Notes: generated from the sequence alone by a model not told the origin. Shown: positions 37,888-47,132, numbered from the stretch's first letter. The stretch: 64,000 bases of DNA from Williamsia serinedens (GCF_024171725.1 NZ_JAMTCG010000007.1:335195-399194); one strand, 5' to 3'. Made by a program: numbers and translations.

Positions 37888-39294
37888 ATGGACCACACAC
37901 CGCATGGACAGCACGACGACCCCTCCGGCGCGCAGGAGCGCGACACCGCCCCCACCTCCGGGTTCGGTGCACACGAGGACGCGCGCCACGGTCGGTACGA
38001 GCCGCAGTCGCAGTGGGGCGGCTACCAGACGCCCCCGCCGTACTCCCCGGACGCGGCGTACGCGCCGCAGGCCACGCACACCATTGCTCCGGCGCCGTTG
38101 CGCCGACGGACGGCTCCCATCGTGGTGGCCGTCGTCGCGGCCGGCCTGCTCGGCGGCGGGCTCGGCGCCGGTGGCGTCGCTCTCTACGACCACAACTCGT
38201 CCTCGGCGCCGACGGCCCTGACCGCTCAGCCCGCGTCGGCCACGGTCACCTCGGCGTCTCCCGGATCCATCCCGTACGCCGCGCAGGTCGCGTCGAAGTC
38301 GACCGCCGACCTGACCGTCACCGGCCAGTCCGGCGAGGCGGTGGGCAGCGGGATCATCCTGACCCGCGACGGGTACGTCCTCACCAACAACCACGTGGTC
38401 TCCGGGGTCGGTCAGGGCGGCCGCATCCAGGTGACGTTGCCCGACGGCTCGACCCACTCGGCCTCGGTCCGGGGCGTCGCCCCGTCCTACGACCTCGCCG
38501 TCGTCAAGGTCGACGGCGTGTCGAACCTGACCCCCGCCGTGCTCGGACAGTCCTCCGACGTGCAGGTCGGCCAGCAGGTCGTCGCCGTCGGCAGTCCCGA
38601 GAACCTCTCCAACACGGTGACATCCGGCATCGTGTCGAACCTGAGCCGCACCGTGACGGCGTCCGACGACAGCGGGCAGTCGGTGGCCGTCTACAACGGC
38701 CTGCAGACCGACACCCCCATCAACCCCGGCAACTCCGGTGGCCCGCTGGTCAACCTGCAGGGACAGGTCGTCGGCGTCAACTCCGCCGTCGACACCGGCC
38801 AGGCGTCGCAGGGCGGTGTGCAGGCGTTCGGACTCGGGTTCGCGATCCCGGTCGACACCGCGCGCCGTGTCGCCGACCAGCTGATGCAGGACGGGTCGGC
38901 CACCAAGCCGATCCTCGGTGTGTCCGGCTCGCTCTCGGGCTCCGACAGCTCGACGTCGGTCGCCGGCGCCCAGGTCACGGGTGTCACCGAGGGCGGTGCC
39001 GCGGCGAAGGCCGGGATCACCCGCGGCGACGTCATCACGAAGGTGAACGGCGTCACGATCGGCAACTACGCCGACCTCATGGCGCAGATCCTCAAGCAGC
39101 AACCGGGACAGTCGATCCCGCTGACCGTCCAGTCGGGGAACTCGAGCAAGACCGTCACGGTCACCCTCGGCACCGCCAAGGACACCGCCACCACGACGGT
39201 CCCGGCGCGTCAGCAGCAGGAGCAGCAGTCACCGTTCGGCGGCAGCTCACCGTTCGGTGAGGGTTCCCCGTTCGGCGGGCTCCCCTTCGGCTGA
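37888..39294 (+). CDS. Membrane-anchored HtrA-type serine protease with PDZ domain
   Basis: A 468-residue protein. A Pro/Gln-rich cytoplasmic N-terminus (about 1-70) is followed by one helix (VVAVVAAGLLGGGLGAGGVAL), a trypsin-like domain and a PDZ domain. The triad is visible as His in VLTNNHVVSG, Asp in SYDLAVVKVD and Ser in TPINPGNSGGPLV. The PDZ part (GVSGSLSG to about 430) contains GGAAAKAGITRGDVI. The end is a Gln-rich stretch plus PFGG/PFGE repeats. Such proteases degrade misfolded envelope proteins. It converges on cysA across a hairpin-containing repeat array. Confidence 0.9.
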   Translation: MDHTPHGQHDDPSGAQERDTAPTSGFGAHEDARHGRYEPQSQWGGYQTPPPYSPDAAYAPQATHTIAPAPLRRRTAPIVVAVVAAGLLGGGLGAGGVALYDHNSSSAPTALTAQPASATVTSASPGSIPYAAQVASKSTADLTVTGQSGEAVGSGIILTRDGYVLTNNHVVSGVGQGGRIQVTLPDGSTHSASVRGVAPSYDLAVVKVDGVSNLTPAVLGQSSDVQVGQQVVAVGSPENLSNTVTSGIVSNLSRTVTASDDSGQSVAVYNGLQTDTPINPGNSGGPLVNLQGQVVGVNSAVDTGQASQGGVQAFGLGFAIPVDTARRVADQLMQDGSATKPILGVSGSLSGSDSSTSVAGAQVTGVTEGGAAAKAGITRGDVITKVNGVTIGNYADLMAQILKQQPGQSIPLTVQSGNSSKTVTVTLGTAKDTATTTVPARQQQEQQSPFGGSSPFGEGSPFGGLPFG

Positions 39295-39305
39295 GTCCTG
39301 ATCAG

Positions 39306-39437
39306 CCGGCCACCGCCGGGCTCGCATCTATGACCCGGCCACCGCCGGGCTCGCATCTATGACCCGGCCACCGCCGGGCTCGCATCTATGACCCGGCTAC
39401 CGCCGGGCTCGCATCTATGACCCGGCTACCGCCGGGA
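39306..39437. repeat. 29-bp tandem array of terminator-like hairpins copying the cysA 3' end
   Basis: Four 29-bp units start at 39306, 39335, 39364 and 39393, with a partial fifth from 39422. Each contains CCCGGC-CACC-GCCGGG or a one-base variant, a 6-bp GC stem, and copies the last cysA codons (Pro-Ala-Val-Ala-Gly-Ser, stop) on the minus strand. The array occupies the junction of the convergent htrA and cysA genes and could act as a multi-hairpin bidirectional terminator. Confidence 0.85.
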
Positions 39438-40413
39438 TGCGTGTCGCACGGACGAAGACGTCGTCACCCTCCGACAGCGCGAGGGCGGCGGCGTCGCCGC
39501 GTGTGATCTGCGCGTGGAAGTCGTCGCCGGTGGCGGCGTTCGTCAGCTCGACGCGCACCTCGAAACCGAGGTGCACCACCCGGACCACCGTGGCCTTGAA
39601 GACACCGTTCTCCACGCTCTCGGAATCCGCGCCCGCGAGGGCCAGGTCGGGGGTGCGGCCGAGCCGGATGTCGTGCGGGCGGACCAGGTTACCGTTCAGC
39701 CGGGCGACCGACCCGAGGAAGGACATGACGAACTCGTTGGCCGGACGGTCGTAGAGGTCGTCGGGGCTGCCGACCTGCTCGATCTGCCCCTTGTTCAGCA
39801 CCGCGATGCGGTCGGCGACGTCGAGCGCCTCCTGCTGGTCGTGGGTGACGAGAACCGTCGTGACGTGCACCTCGTCGTGCAGACGACGCAGCCACCGTCG
39901 CAGGTCCTCGCGGACCTTGGCGTCGAGCGCGCCGAACGGCTCGTCGAGCAGCAGCACCTCCGGGTCGACGGCGAGAGCTCGCGCCAATGCCATGCGCTGC
40001 CGCTGCCCGCCGGAGAGCTGTGCGGGATACCGGGTCTGGAACCCCGCGAGCCCGACGACCTCGAGCAACTCGTCGACCTTGCGCGCCACCTCGGCCTTCG
40101 GGCGCTTGCGGATCTTCAGTCCGAACGCCACGTTCTCACGCACGGTCATGTGCTTGAACGCGGCGTAGTGCTGGAACACGAACCCGATGTCGCGCCGCTG
40201 CGGCGACAGGCGCGTGACGTCCTGACCGTTGATCGTCACCGTGCCGGAGTCCAGCTCGTCGAGCCCGGCGATGGCACGCAGCAACGTCGACTTCCCCGAC
40301 CCCGAGGGCCCGAGGAGCGCGGTGAGCGATCCCTTCGGGATGTCCAGCGACACGTCGTCGAGTGCGGCGAAGTCGCCGTAGCGCTTGTTGGCGTGGGCCA
40401 CCGAGATCGTCAT
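39415..40413 (-). CDS. cysA: Sulfate/thiosulfate ABC transporter ATP-binding protein
   Basis: A 332-residue ABC ATPase energising sulfate import. Walker A is GPSGSGKST (about 38-46), the signature [15 protein letters not shown], Walker [13 protein letters not shown], and the switch His in [12 protein letters not shown]-terminal TOBE-like regulatory domain follows. Its ATG overlaps the cysW stop (ATGA). It is the last gene of sbp-cysT-cysW-cysA. The final codons are repeated downstream in the 29-bp array. Confidence 0.94.
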   Translation of the reverse strand: MTISVAHANKRYGDFAALDDVSLDIPKGSLTALLGPSGSGKSTLLRAIAGLDELDSGTVTINGQDVTRLSPQRRDIGFVFQHYAAFKHMTVRENVAFGLKIRKRPKAEVARKVDELLEVVGLAGFQTRYPAQLSGGQRQRMALARALAVDPEVLLLDEPFGALDAKVREDLRRWLRRLHDEVHVTTVLVTHDQQEALDVADRIAVLNKGQIEQVGSPDDLYDRPANEFVMSFLGSVARLNGNLVRPHDIRLGRTPDLALAGADSESVENGVFKATVVRVVHLGFEVRVELTNAATGDDFHAQITRGDAAALALSEGDDVFVRATRIPAVAGS

Positions 40414-41330
40414 CGTGCGTACTCCTTGTCGTCGGCGGTGAGGCCGGACGGATCGGGCGGGGGTGCGGTCGCGGCATCGGCGGCCGGTTCGTCGGTGGAG
40501 GTGCGGCGGGCGGCCCGCGCGAGGCGTCCGGTCGACCCACGGCGTTCGATGAGCGTCATCGCGACGAGGACCGCGATCGCGATCAGCATGAGCAGCGTGG
40601 CCGCGGCGTAGGCGCCGTACTCGTTGTAGTCGTCGGTGTAGCGCGACGACACCAGCAGCGTCAGGGTCTGCGAGATCCCCGGGTATCCCGACGACACGAT
40701 GATCACCGCGCCGTACTCCCCGAGGCTGCGCGCGACGGTGAGGACGATGCCGTACGTGAGTCCCCATCGGATCGCGGGCAGGGTGATGCGCCGGAACGTC
40801 GCCCACCCGCCGGCACCCAGCGTGGCCGCGGCCTCCTCCTGCTCGGTACCGATCTCCCGCAGGACCGGTTCGACCTCGCGGACGACGAACGGCAGCGTGA
40901 CGAACACGGTCGCGAGCACCATCCCGGGCAGACCGAAGATGACGCGGAACCCGAGTGACTCGACACCGCCGAACCACCCGCCGTACCCCCAGAGCAGGAC
41001 CAGCGAGACACCGACGACCACCGGCGAGACCGCGAACGGGAGGTCGATGATCGCCTGCACGACGCCGCGACCGGGGAATCGACCACGCACCAGCGCGATC
41101 GCGGTCGCGATGCCGAAGATCACGTTCAGCGGGACGACGATCACGACGATGAGCAGGCTCAGCTGCAGGGCCGCGATCGCGGCGGGTGTGGTGATCCAGT
41201 CCCAGAACTGCACGATGCCGTGTTCGAACGAGCGCCAGAAGATCAGCGCGACCGGCACGACGAGCAGAACGAACAGGTAGAGCAGGGCGACGGTACGCAG
41301 CCCGTACCGCGCTGTCGGGGAGACCTTCAC
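40410..41330 (-). CDS. cysW: Sulfate ABC transporter permease CysW
   Basis: A 306-residue permease with six membrane helices. The EAA loop that contacts CysA is seen as [35 protein letters not shown] and [11 protein letters not shown] are typical CysW features. The C-terminal 45 residues are a charged, Pro-rich cytoplasmic tail. It overlaps cysT by 4 bp and cysA by 4 bp. It pairs with CysT to form the sulfate channel. Confidence 0.93.
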   Translation of the reverse strand: MKVSPTARYGLRTVALLYLFVLLVVPVALIFWRSFEHGIVQFWDWITTPAAIAALQLSLLIVVIVVPLNVIFGIATAIALVRGRFPGRGVVQAIIDLPFAVSPVVVGVSLVLLWGYGGWFGGVESLGFRVIFGLPGMVLATVFVTLPFVVREVEPVLREIGTEQEEAAATLGAGGWATFRRITLPAIRWGLTYGIVLTVARSLGEYGAVIIVSSGYPGISQTLTLLVSSRYTDDYNEYGAYAAATLLMLIAIAVLVAMTLIERRGSTGRLARAARRTSTDEPAADAATAPPPDPSGLTADDKEYAR

Positions 41331-42172
41331 GAGTCGTCCCCCTCACGTCGGGCGGCGCGTCGGCCGACGAGGCGCAGCACCAGCAGCACGACGAAGGCGA
41401 TGAGGAGCAGGACGACAGACACCGCCGAGGCGTCGACCGGGGCGTCGACCTCCAGCTGCTGCTGGATGTACTGCGAGGCGACCTGGGTGTCGTTCGGCAC
41501 GTTGCCGCCGATGAGCACGACGGAGCCGAACTCGCCGATCGCGCGCGTGAACGCCAGACCGGCGCCGGTCAGGATCGCGGGCGCGAGCGACGGCACGATG
41601 ATCCGCCACCAGATCGTCCAGTTGGACGCGCCCAGGGAGGCGGCGGCCTCCTCGACCTCGCGGTCGACCTCGATGAGCACCGGCTGCACCTGTCGCACGA
41701 CGAACGGCAGGGTCACGAACGCCAGCGCCACGACGAGAGCGGGTTTCGTCGCGTTGATCTGGATGTCGATCGGGCTGTTCGGCCCGTAGAGCGACAGCAG
41801 CACCAGGCTCGCGACGATGGTCGGCAGTGCGAACGGGAGGTCGATGAGTGCGTTGACGACCCCCTTGCCGGGGAAATCGTCGCGGACGAGCACCCACGCG
41901 ATCACGGTGCCCATGACGACGTTGATCACCGCGACCACGATCGAGACGAGGACGGTCACCCGGATGGCGCCGACCGCGGCCTCCGCGGTGATGGCGTCGA
42001 CGAATCCGCTCCAGCCGTCGTCGAACGACTTCGCCGTGATCGCGGCCAGCGGCAACAGGACGATGACCGAGAGCCACAGGCCGGCCACGCCCACGCCCAG
42101 GGGTGTCGCCCCGATGCGCCGGCGACCGCGGCGAGTGGGTCCCGGTGGGGTGTCCATCTCGATCGCGGTCAC
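41327..42172 (-). CDS. cysT: Sulfate ABC transporter permease CysT
   Basis: A 281-residue permease with six helices. The EAA loop reads [23 protein letters not shown], and [12 protein letters not shown] is the counterpart of the CysW motif. The GTG at 42172 overlaps the sbp stop (GTGA) and gives the usual short cytoplasmic N-terminus; the open frame to 42247 lies inside sbp. Partner of CysW in sulfate or thiosulfate uptake. Confidence 0.93.
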   Translation of the reverse strand: MTAIEMDTPPGPTRRGRRRIGATPLGVGVAGLWLSVIVLLPLAAITAKSFDDGWSGFVDAITAEAAVGAIRVTVLVSIVVAVINVVMGTVIAWVLVRDDFPGKGVVNALIDLPFALPTIVASLVLLSLYGPNSPIDIQINATKPALVVALAFVTLPFVVRQVQPVLIEVDREVEEAAASLGASNWTIWWRIIVPSLAPAILTGAGLAFTRAIGEFGSVVLIGGNVPNDTQVASQYIQQQLEVDAPVDASAVSVVLLLIAFVVLLVLRLVGRRAARREGDDS

Positions 42173-43293
42173 GACTTGCCTCCCGCGTCGTAGATCTTGC
42201 TGATGGCGCCGGACGTACCGAACAGTTCGGAGTCGACGGCCTTCCACCCGGTGGGAGCCGTGCCGCCCTTCTTCGTCGCGATCTTCGGGCCGAACACCTT
42301 CCCCAGGTCCGAGATCGTCCAGAGCTTGTCGATGCGTCCCGGGAAGTCACCCGCGGTCGCCGCGATCACCGACGGCGTCACCGGCCGGAAACCCTGTCGG
42401 GCCCAGATGCGCTGACCCTCGTCGCTGAACAGGAAGTCGAGGAACGCACGCGCCGAGTCCTTCTCCGTGCTGGTCGACACGATCGCCACCGGGTTCTCGA
42501 TCTTGAACGTCTGGGGAGGGATGACGTAGTCGGTGCGCTGCGAGGGAGGGAGGCTCCCGTTCTTGCGCGCCAACATGATCGCCTCGTTCTCGTAGCTGAT
42601 GAGGACGTCACCCTGTCCCTGCTCGAAGGTCGTCGTCGCCTCGCGGCCGGACTTCGGGTTGACGCGGATGTGGTTCGACACCAGTTTCCGGATGTAGTCC
42701 AGGCCCGCCTTCTCCTCGGCCCCGCCGTTGCTCTTCGCGGCGAACGGCGCCAACAGGTTCCACTTCGCCGACCCAGAGCTGCCGGGGTTGGGCGTGACGA
42801 CCTCGATCCCCGGACGGAGCAGGTCGTCCCAGTCGCGGATGTTCTTCGGGTTGCCCTGCCGGACGACGAGTGCGACGACGGACCCGAACGGCGTGCTGTT
42901 GTTGGGGTACTGCGTCTTCCAGTCCTTGTCGACCACACCGGCGGTGACGAGTCGGGTGATGTCGGGCTCGACGGAGAAGTTGACGACGTCGGCCGGGACG
43001 CGTCGCGCGACCTTGCGCGACTGGTCCCCCGAGGCGCCGTAGGACTGCGAGAAGCCGATGTCCCCACCGACCCGGGTGTCCCGGAACGCCGGGATGATCG
43101 CGTCGAAGCCCGGCTTGGGTGTCGCGTAGGCGACCAGGTTCAGATGATGGGACCCGCTGGAGATGTCCCGTCCGCCCGGCACGTCGGTCGAGCCGGCCCC
43201 GCACGCGGCCGTCACCAACGCGACCACCACGGCGATCAGGACGCCGACGGCACCGCGGGGGCGGGGCGGCCGGGGACGACGGGAGGGGGACAA
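42169..43293 (-). CDS. sbp: Sulfate-binding lipoprotein
   Basis: A 374-residue periplasmic-binding-type receptor. A basic Arg/Pro start leads to a hydrophobic core and lipobox VTAAC near residue 31, so it is lipid-anchored. The mature part starts LNLVAYATPKPGFDAIIPAF. The sulfate-site residues fit SQSYGASGDQSRKV and TPNPGSSGSAKWNLL, both strongly conserved in SubI/Sbp proteins. The start is a TTG at 43293 with GAGAGG about six bases upstream. Equivalent to mycobacterial SubI. It is preceded 84 bp upstream by a Cys-containing leader peptide. Confidence 0.93.
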   Translation of the reverse strand: MSPSRRPRPPRPRGAVGVLIAVVVALVTAACGAGSTDVPGGRDISSGSHHLNLVAYATPKPGFDAIIPAFRDTRVGGDIGFSQSYGASGDQSRKVARRVPADVVNFSVEPDITRLVTAGVVDKDWKTQYPNNSTPFGSVVALVVRQGNPKNIRDWDDLLRPGIEVVTPNPGSSGSAKWNLLAPFAAKSNGGAEEKAGLDYIRKLVSNHIRVNPKSGREATTTFEQGQGDVLISYENEAIMLARKNGSLPPSQRTDYVIPPQTFKIENPVAIVSTSTEKDSARAFLDFLFSDEGQRIWARQGFRPVTPSVIAATAGDFPGRIDKLWTISDLGKVFGPKIATKKGGTAPTGWKAVDSELFGTSGAISKIYDAGGKS

Positions 43294-43376
43294 CGCGGAC
43301 CTCTCGGGCGGGGACGAAACGGGTGACCGGGCAACGCAGTCGGTGGGCGCGCGGCAGAGATCCGCGACGGCCGGGA

Positions 43377-43466
43377 TCAGCGACAGTGCACGTCGGAGAC
43401 GCAGTGGTGGTCCACCGCGAACAGGGCGAGGGCCAGCGTGCTGCGCGGGCCCGTCGAATCGGTCAC
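43377..43466 (-). CDS. Cysteine-containing leader peptide upstream of the sulfate uptake operon
   Basis: A 29-residue open frame, GTG to TGA, ending FAVDHHCVSDVHCR. It has two Cys codons in the last nine residues, the same length as the leader before sir but a different sequence. This resembles, from memory, the Ms4533A-type Cys-rich leaders that precede sulfate-binding protein genes in Mycobacterium. Position and content suggest cysteine-sensitive attenuation of sbp-cysTWA. The gap 43294-43376 carries only the sbp ribosome site. Confidence 0.7.
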   Translation of the reverse strand: MTDSTGPRSTLALALFAVDHHCVSDVHCR

Positions 43467-43530
43467 AAGGCGTGAGGTTATCAGCCGCGATCGGTGCCCT
43501 GAACAGCCGCGACGGCCGCAGCGGGCGCCG

Positions 43531-43608
43531 TCAGAGCGTGATCAGCCAGGCGACGACGACCAGCACGATGAGGGCGATCAGCGCGATGGTGACCCGGGAG
43601 CGCACCAT
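43531..43608 (-). CDS. 25-residue single-helix membrane micropeptide
   Basis: An ATG-TGA frame encoding about four polar residues, then a continuous hydrophobic helix of about 20 residues (VTIALIALIVLVVVAWLITL). Its ATG is one base after the TGA of the 67-residue membrane protein gene upstream, so it could be translated by coupling. No known family recognised; the very regular transmembrane helix and the tight spacing are the only evidence. Confidence 0.45.
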   Translation of the reverse strand: MVRSRVTIALIALIVLVVVAWLITL

Positions 43609-43609
43609 G

Positions 43610-43813
43610 TCAGCGCTCCCCGGTGGTGGTCTCGACGACGTCGCCCCGACGGCCCACCAGGCCGAGTACGACGCTGACCAGCAGGTTGATCACCAGAGCC
43701 GCGACGATGGCCGCGGGGATGAGGACGGCGAGCGTGACGAGGAGCTGCGGGAGGAAGGACAGGCCCGTCAACCAGGCCTCCACGCCGTCCCACCACGTCC
43801 TGATCCCGTTCAC
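43610..43813 (-). CDS. Small membrane protein, Rv2401A-like
   Basis: A 67-residue protein: short amphipathic N-terminus MNGIRTWWDGVEAW, then two hydrophobic segments (FLPQLLVTLAVLIPAAI and ALVINLLVSVVLGLV) and a basic-acidic tail. A small membrane protein lies at the same place, between the sulfate transporter and the trehalase-like gene, in M. tuberculosis. Function unknown. It is divergent from the GH15 gene; the 114 bp between them must hold both promoters. Confidence 0.65.
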   Translation of the reverse strand: MNGIRTWWDGVEAWLTGLSFLPQLLVTLAVLIPAAIVAALVINLLVSVVLGLVGRRGDVVETTTGER

Positions 43814-43927
43814 CCGGCAACCCTAGCGCGCGGACTTAAAATCACCCTGAGCGCAAAGGGGTTGCGCGACCCACCCGGCGCGCCCGGTTCGCGTGCGAAC
43901 GTGGTCCTCGCTCGCCATGATGGACCG

Positions 43928-45982
43928 ATGACAACCGCCTCCGGTCACGCCGGGTCGCCGGACAGCCCCGCCGGGATCCCCGTCCCCTCCCCGCCCGCCG
44001 TCGCGCTGGCCGAGGAGAGCAGCGCACTGCACGGCGCGTCGGGTGCGATGGCGGACGCCAGCTCGTTCACCCCGGCCACGGCGACGCGCAACGTCTTCCC
44101 GCCCATCGACGACTACGCGTTCCTGTCCGACTGCGAGACCAACTGCCTCATCGCGCGCAACGGGTCGGTCGAGTGGATGTGCGTGCCGCGGCCGGACTCC
44201 CCCAGCATCTTCGGTGCCGTCCTCGACCGCAGCGCAGGACATTTCAAGCTCGCGCCCTATGGCGTGAACGTGCCCGTCGACCGTCGCTACCTACCGGGCA
44301 GCCTCATGGTCGAGACGACGTGGCAGACCGACACCGGCTGGATCATCGTGCGCGACGCGCTCGTGATGGGCCCGTGGCACGACAACGACCGTCGGTCGCG
44401 CACGCACAAGCGCACCCCCACCGACTGGGACGCCGAGCACATCCTGCTGCGCACGGTCCGCTGCGTGAGCGGCACCGTCGAGGTCGCGGTCAGTTGCGAG
44501 CCGGCGTTCGACTACCACCGTGGCACGACGACATGGGAGTACTCGGGGCCCGCCTACTCCGAGGCGATCGCGACGGCGTCGGGGACGACCCATCCCGCGC
44601 CGACGCTCAAGCTGACCACCAACTTCAAGCTCGGCCTGGAGGGTCGTGAGGCGCGGGCGCGCAGCCGCCTCACCGAGGGCGACGACCGCTTCATCGCGCT
44701 CAGCTGGTCGTCGTACCCGGCCCCGCAGACGTGGGAGGAGGCCGCCCAGAAGATGTGGGCGACCGCGGAGTCATGGCGGCAGTGGATCAACATCGGCGCG
44801 TTCCCGGATCACCCGTGGCGCAGCCACCTGCAGCGCAGCGCGCTGACGCTCAAGGGCCTCACCTACTCCCCGACCGGCGCGCTGCTCGCCGCGGCGACGA
44901 CGTCACTGCCGGAGACGCCCGGCGGGGAACGCAACTGGGACTACCGCTACGCGTGGGTGCGCGACTCCACGTTCGCCCTGTGGGGCCTGTACACGCTGGG
45001 CCTCGACCGCGAGGCCGACGACTTCTTCTCCTTCATCGCCGACGTGTCCGGGGTGACGAACGGCGAACACCATCCGCTGCAGGTGATGTACGGCGTCGGC
45101 GGCGAACGCGAGCTCGAGGAGGAGGAGCTGCTGCACCTCTCGGGCTACGACGGCGCGCGTCCCGTCCGCATCGGCAACGGCGCGTACAACCAGTCGCAGC
45201 ACGACATCTGGGGCACGATGCTCGACTCGGTGTACCTGAACACCAAGTCGACCGACACCATCTCCGAGACACTGTGGCCGGTGCTCAAGGCGCAGGTCGA
45301 GGAGGCGATCAAGCACTGGCACAAGCCCGATCGCGGGATCTGGGAGGTGCGCGGGGAGCCGCAGCACTTCACCTCGTCGAAGGTCATGTGCTGGATCGCC
45401 CTCGACCGGGGCGCACGTCTGGCGACGATGCACGGCGAGAAGTCGTACGCGAAGACGTGGGCCGAGAAGGCCGACGAGATCAAGGAGGACATCCTCACCC
45501 ACGGTGTGAACGAGCGCGGCGTCTTCACCCAGCGGTACGGCAGCGATGCGCTCGACGCCTCGCTGCTGCTGGTGCCGCTGCTGCGGTTCCTCCCGCCCGA
45601 CGACGACCGCGTGCGCAACACCGTGCTGGCGATCGCCGACGAGCTGACCGAGAACGGTCTCGTGCTGCGCTACCGCGTCGAGGAGACCGACGACGGGTTG
45701 TCGGGCGAGGAGGGCACGTTCACCATCTGCTCGTTCTGGCTCGTGTCCGCGTTGGTGGAGATCGGGGAACTCACCCGCGCGAAGCACCTCTGCGAGCGGT
45801 TGCTGAACTACTCGAGCCCGCTGAAGCTCTACGCCGAGGAGATCGACCACCGCACCGGGCGGCACCTGGGCAACTTCCCGCAGGCGTTCACCCACCTGGC
45901 GCTGATCAACGCGGTCATGCACGTCATCCGCGCCGAGGAGGCCCACGTCCACGGCGGCGGTTTCATCCCCGCGAACACCTGA
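43928..45982 (+). CDS. Glycoside hydrolase family 15, trehalase-like
   Basis: A 684-residue cytoplasmic enzyme. An N-terminal beta-sandwich (from PPIDDYAFLSDCETNCLIARNG) is followed by an (alpha/alpha)6 barrel from about residue 290. GGERNWDYRYAWVRDSTFAL is the conserved GH15 start of the barrel with substrate-binding residues; the general acid is likely a Glu in EVRGEPQHFTSSKVMCW, and the base lies in the EEGTFTICSFWLV region. The mycobacterial orthologue hydrolyses trehalose to glucose. The first 45 residues are a disordered extension, so a later start is possible. It is followed directly by a 21-bp repeat array. Confidence 0.87.
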   Translation: MTTASGHAGSPDSPAGIPVPSPPAVALAEESSALHGASGAMADASSFTPATATRNVFPPIDDYAFLSDCETNCLIARNGSVEWMCVPRPDSPSIFGAVLDRSAGHFKLAPYGVNVPVDRRYLPGSLMVETTWQTDTGWIIVRDALVMGPWHDNDRRSRTHKRTPTDWDAEHILLRTVRCVSGTVEVAVSCEPAFDYHRGTTTWEYSGPAYSEAIATASGTTHPAPTLKLTTNFKLGLEGREARARSRLTEGDDRFIALSWSSYPAPQTWEEAAQKMWATAESWRQWINIGAFPDHPWRSHLQRSALTLKGLTYSPTGALLAAATTSLPETPGGERNWDYRYAWVRDSTFALWGLYTLGLDREADDFFSFIADVSGVTNGEHHPLQVMYGVGGERELEEEELLHLSGYDGARPVRIGNGAYNQSQHDIWGTMLDSVYLNTKSTDTISETLWPVLKAQVEEAIKHWHKPDRGIWEVRGEPQHFTSSKVMCWIALDRGARLATMHGEKSYAKTWAEKADEIKEDILTHGVNERGVFTQRYGSDALDASLLLVPLLRFLPPDDDRVRNTVLAIADELTENGLVLRYRVEETDDGLSGEEGTFTICSFWLVSALVEIGELTRAKHLCERLLNYSSPLKLYAEEIDHRTGRHLGNFPQAFTHLALINAVMHVIRAEEAHVHGGGFIPANT

Positions 45983-45983
45983 C

Positions 45984-46172
45984 CCGTTCGTCGGGCAGTC
46001 GGAACCGTTCGTTGGGCGGTTGGGGCCGTTCGTTGGGCAGCAGGCGCCGTTCGTTGGGCACCCGGAACCGTTCGCTGGGCAGTCGGAGCCGTTCGTTGGG
46101 CAGTTGGGGCCGTTCGTTGGGCGGTTGGGGCCGTTCGTTGGGCAGTCGGAGCCGTTCGTTGGGCGGTCGACG
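45984..46172. repeat. Left array: nine 21-bp direct repeats
   Basis: Nine contiguous 21-bp units of the form CCGTTCGTTGGGC plus eight variable bases. They begin one base after the GH15 stop and end 3 bp before the stop of the convergent DUF559-type gene. The first 13 bases are almost invariant; changes concentrate in the last eight. There are no spacers. The same unit occurs inverted at 47133-47216. Confidence 0.92.
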
Positions 46173-46175
46173 ACA

Positions 46176-47057
46176 TCACCGTCGCCAACCGCGCGACACG
46201 AGAGCCCGTTCGATCTTCGCCAGCTCGGCGAACTGGTTCTCGACGATGGCCGCGGCACCGGTCCGCAGAGGAATCCATCCTCGTCGGCGAACACCGCTGT
46301 CGCGGTGCGCATCGTGCGCGCGCTGCTCGTCGCTCGAGTGGTGTTCGACACCGTCGTAGTCGATGCCCACCTTGTACCGCCGGTACCCGAGATCGAAGCG
46401 ACCGATCAGCACGCCGAACTCGTCGAACACCTCGATCTGTGTTTCCGGCCGCGGCAACTCATGTCGATGCATGATCAGTCGGGTCCAGCTCTCACCGGGC
46501 GACTCTGCCCCCGCGTCGACCAGACCGACGAGTTCCCGCAATTGCCGGATCCCGCTGGTGTGGGCATGGTCGCGCGTGTATGCCCACAGTGCGTGTGCGT
46601 CGAGTGCGGTGGTCCGGGCCATGTCGTCGAGATGCCCGAGCGCCAACCAGTCCGGGCGACGGCGACCCAGGTCGAACGCCGTGCGGACCAGACTGGTGAC
46701 GGGCATCCCGTCGATCTCGACGATGTCGTCGGGACCCAGCTGATCCGTCCGGATGACGTGGATGCCGGAGCGCCGTCTCCCCTGCCCTCGGAGGTCGCGG
46801 ATGATCTCGACATCTCCGTCCACGTCGGGGTACGCCACGCCGTGCAGGAATTGTGCGCTGCGCCCGGCGATCACGGATCCGGGGCCCGCGCCGAGATGTG
46901 CGGCCCGGATCCGGTCGGTGGCGGTCAACGTCACCCGGGGGTCGGCGAAGACCCCGCGGTGGAGCCGCACCATGTCGCGGCGAAGGTCCCGCGATGCGCG
47001 GTCTGTTCGCGCGATGTGGTCGGGGAGGTCGGGTCGTGAGAGATCGGGATAGCCCAT
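46176..47057 (-). CDS. DUF559-type (Vsr-like endonuclease fold) protein with AbiEi-like N-terminal region
   Basis: A 293-residue protein. The N-terminal half resembles AbiEi-type regulators found in Mycobacteriales: RLHRGVFADPRVTLT, then IAGRSAQFLHGVAYPDV and GMPVTSLVRTAFDLGRR. The C-terminal 100 residues fit the DUF559/very-short-patch-repair-like nuclease fold: SWTRLIMHRHELPRPETQ, then LIGRFDLGYRRYKVGIDYDGVEHH with acidic residues in the place of the active site. ATG at 47057 is preferred (MGYPDLS); an upstream ATG at 47138 would run into the right repeat array. Such solitary genes are common in the order; role undetermined, perhaps defence or regulation. Confidence 0.65.
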   Translation of the reverse strand: MGYPDLSRPDLPDHIARTDRASRDLRRDMVRLHRGVFADPRVTLTATDRIRAAHLGAGPGSVIAGRSAQFLHGVAYPDVDGDVEIIRDLRGQGRRRSGIHVIRTDQLGPDDIVEIDGMPVTSLVRTAFDLGRRRPDWLALGHLDDMARTTALDAHALWAYTRDHAHTSGIRQLRELVGLVDAGAESPGESWTRLIMHRHELPRPETQIEVFDEFGVLIGRFDLGYRRYKVGIDYDGVEHHSSDEQRAHDAHRDSGVRRRGWIPLRTGAAAIVENQFAELAKIERALVSRGWRR

Positions 47058-47132
47058 GTCGATGGGACGCCGCCGACGGCTGATCGGTTCCACCCGGCAC
47101 GACGACGGACGAGTTCTGTCGCCGACGACCCG

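Noticed and set aside
45984..46172. CRISPR array
   Set aside because: Units are contiguous 21-bp direct repeats without spacers, no cas genes are in the window, and the unit is also found inverted nearby.
44903..46351. Minus-strand repeat protein with PTNG heptapeptides
   Set aside because: The repetitive part is simply the 21-bp DNA array read in one frame, and the rest is antisense to the GH15 gene.
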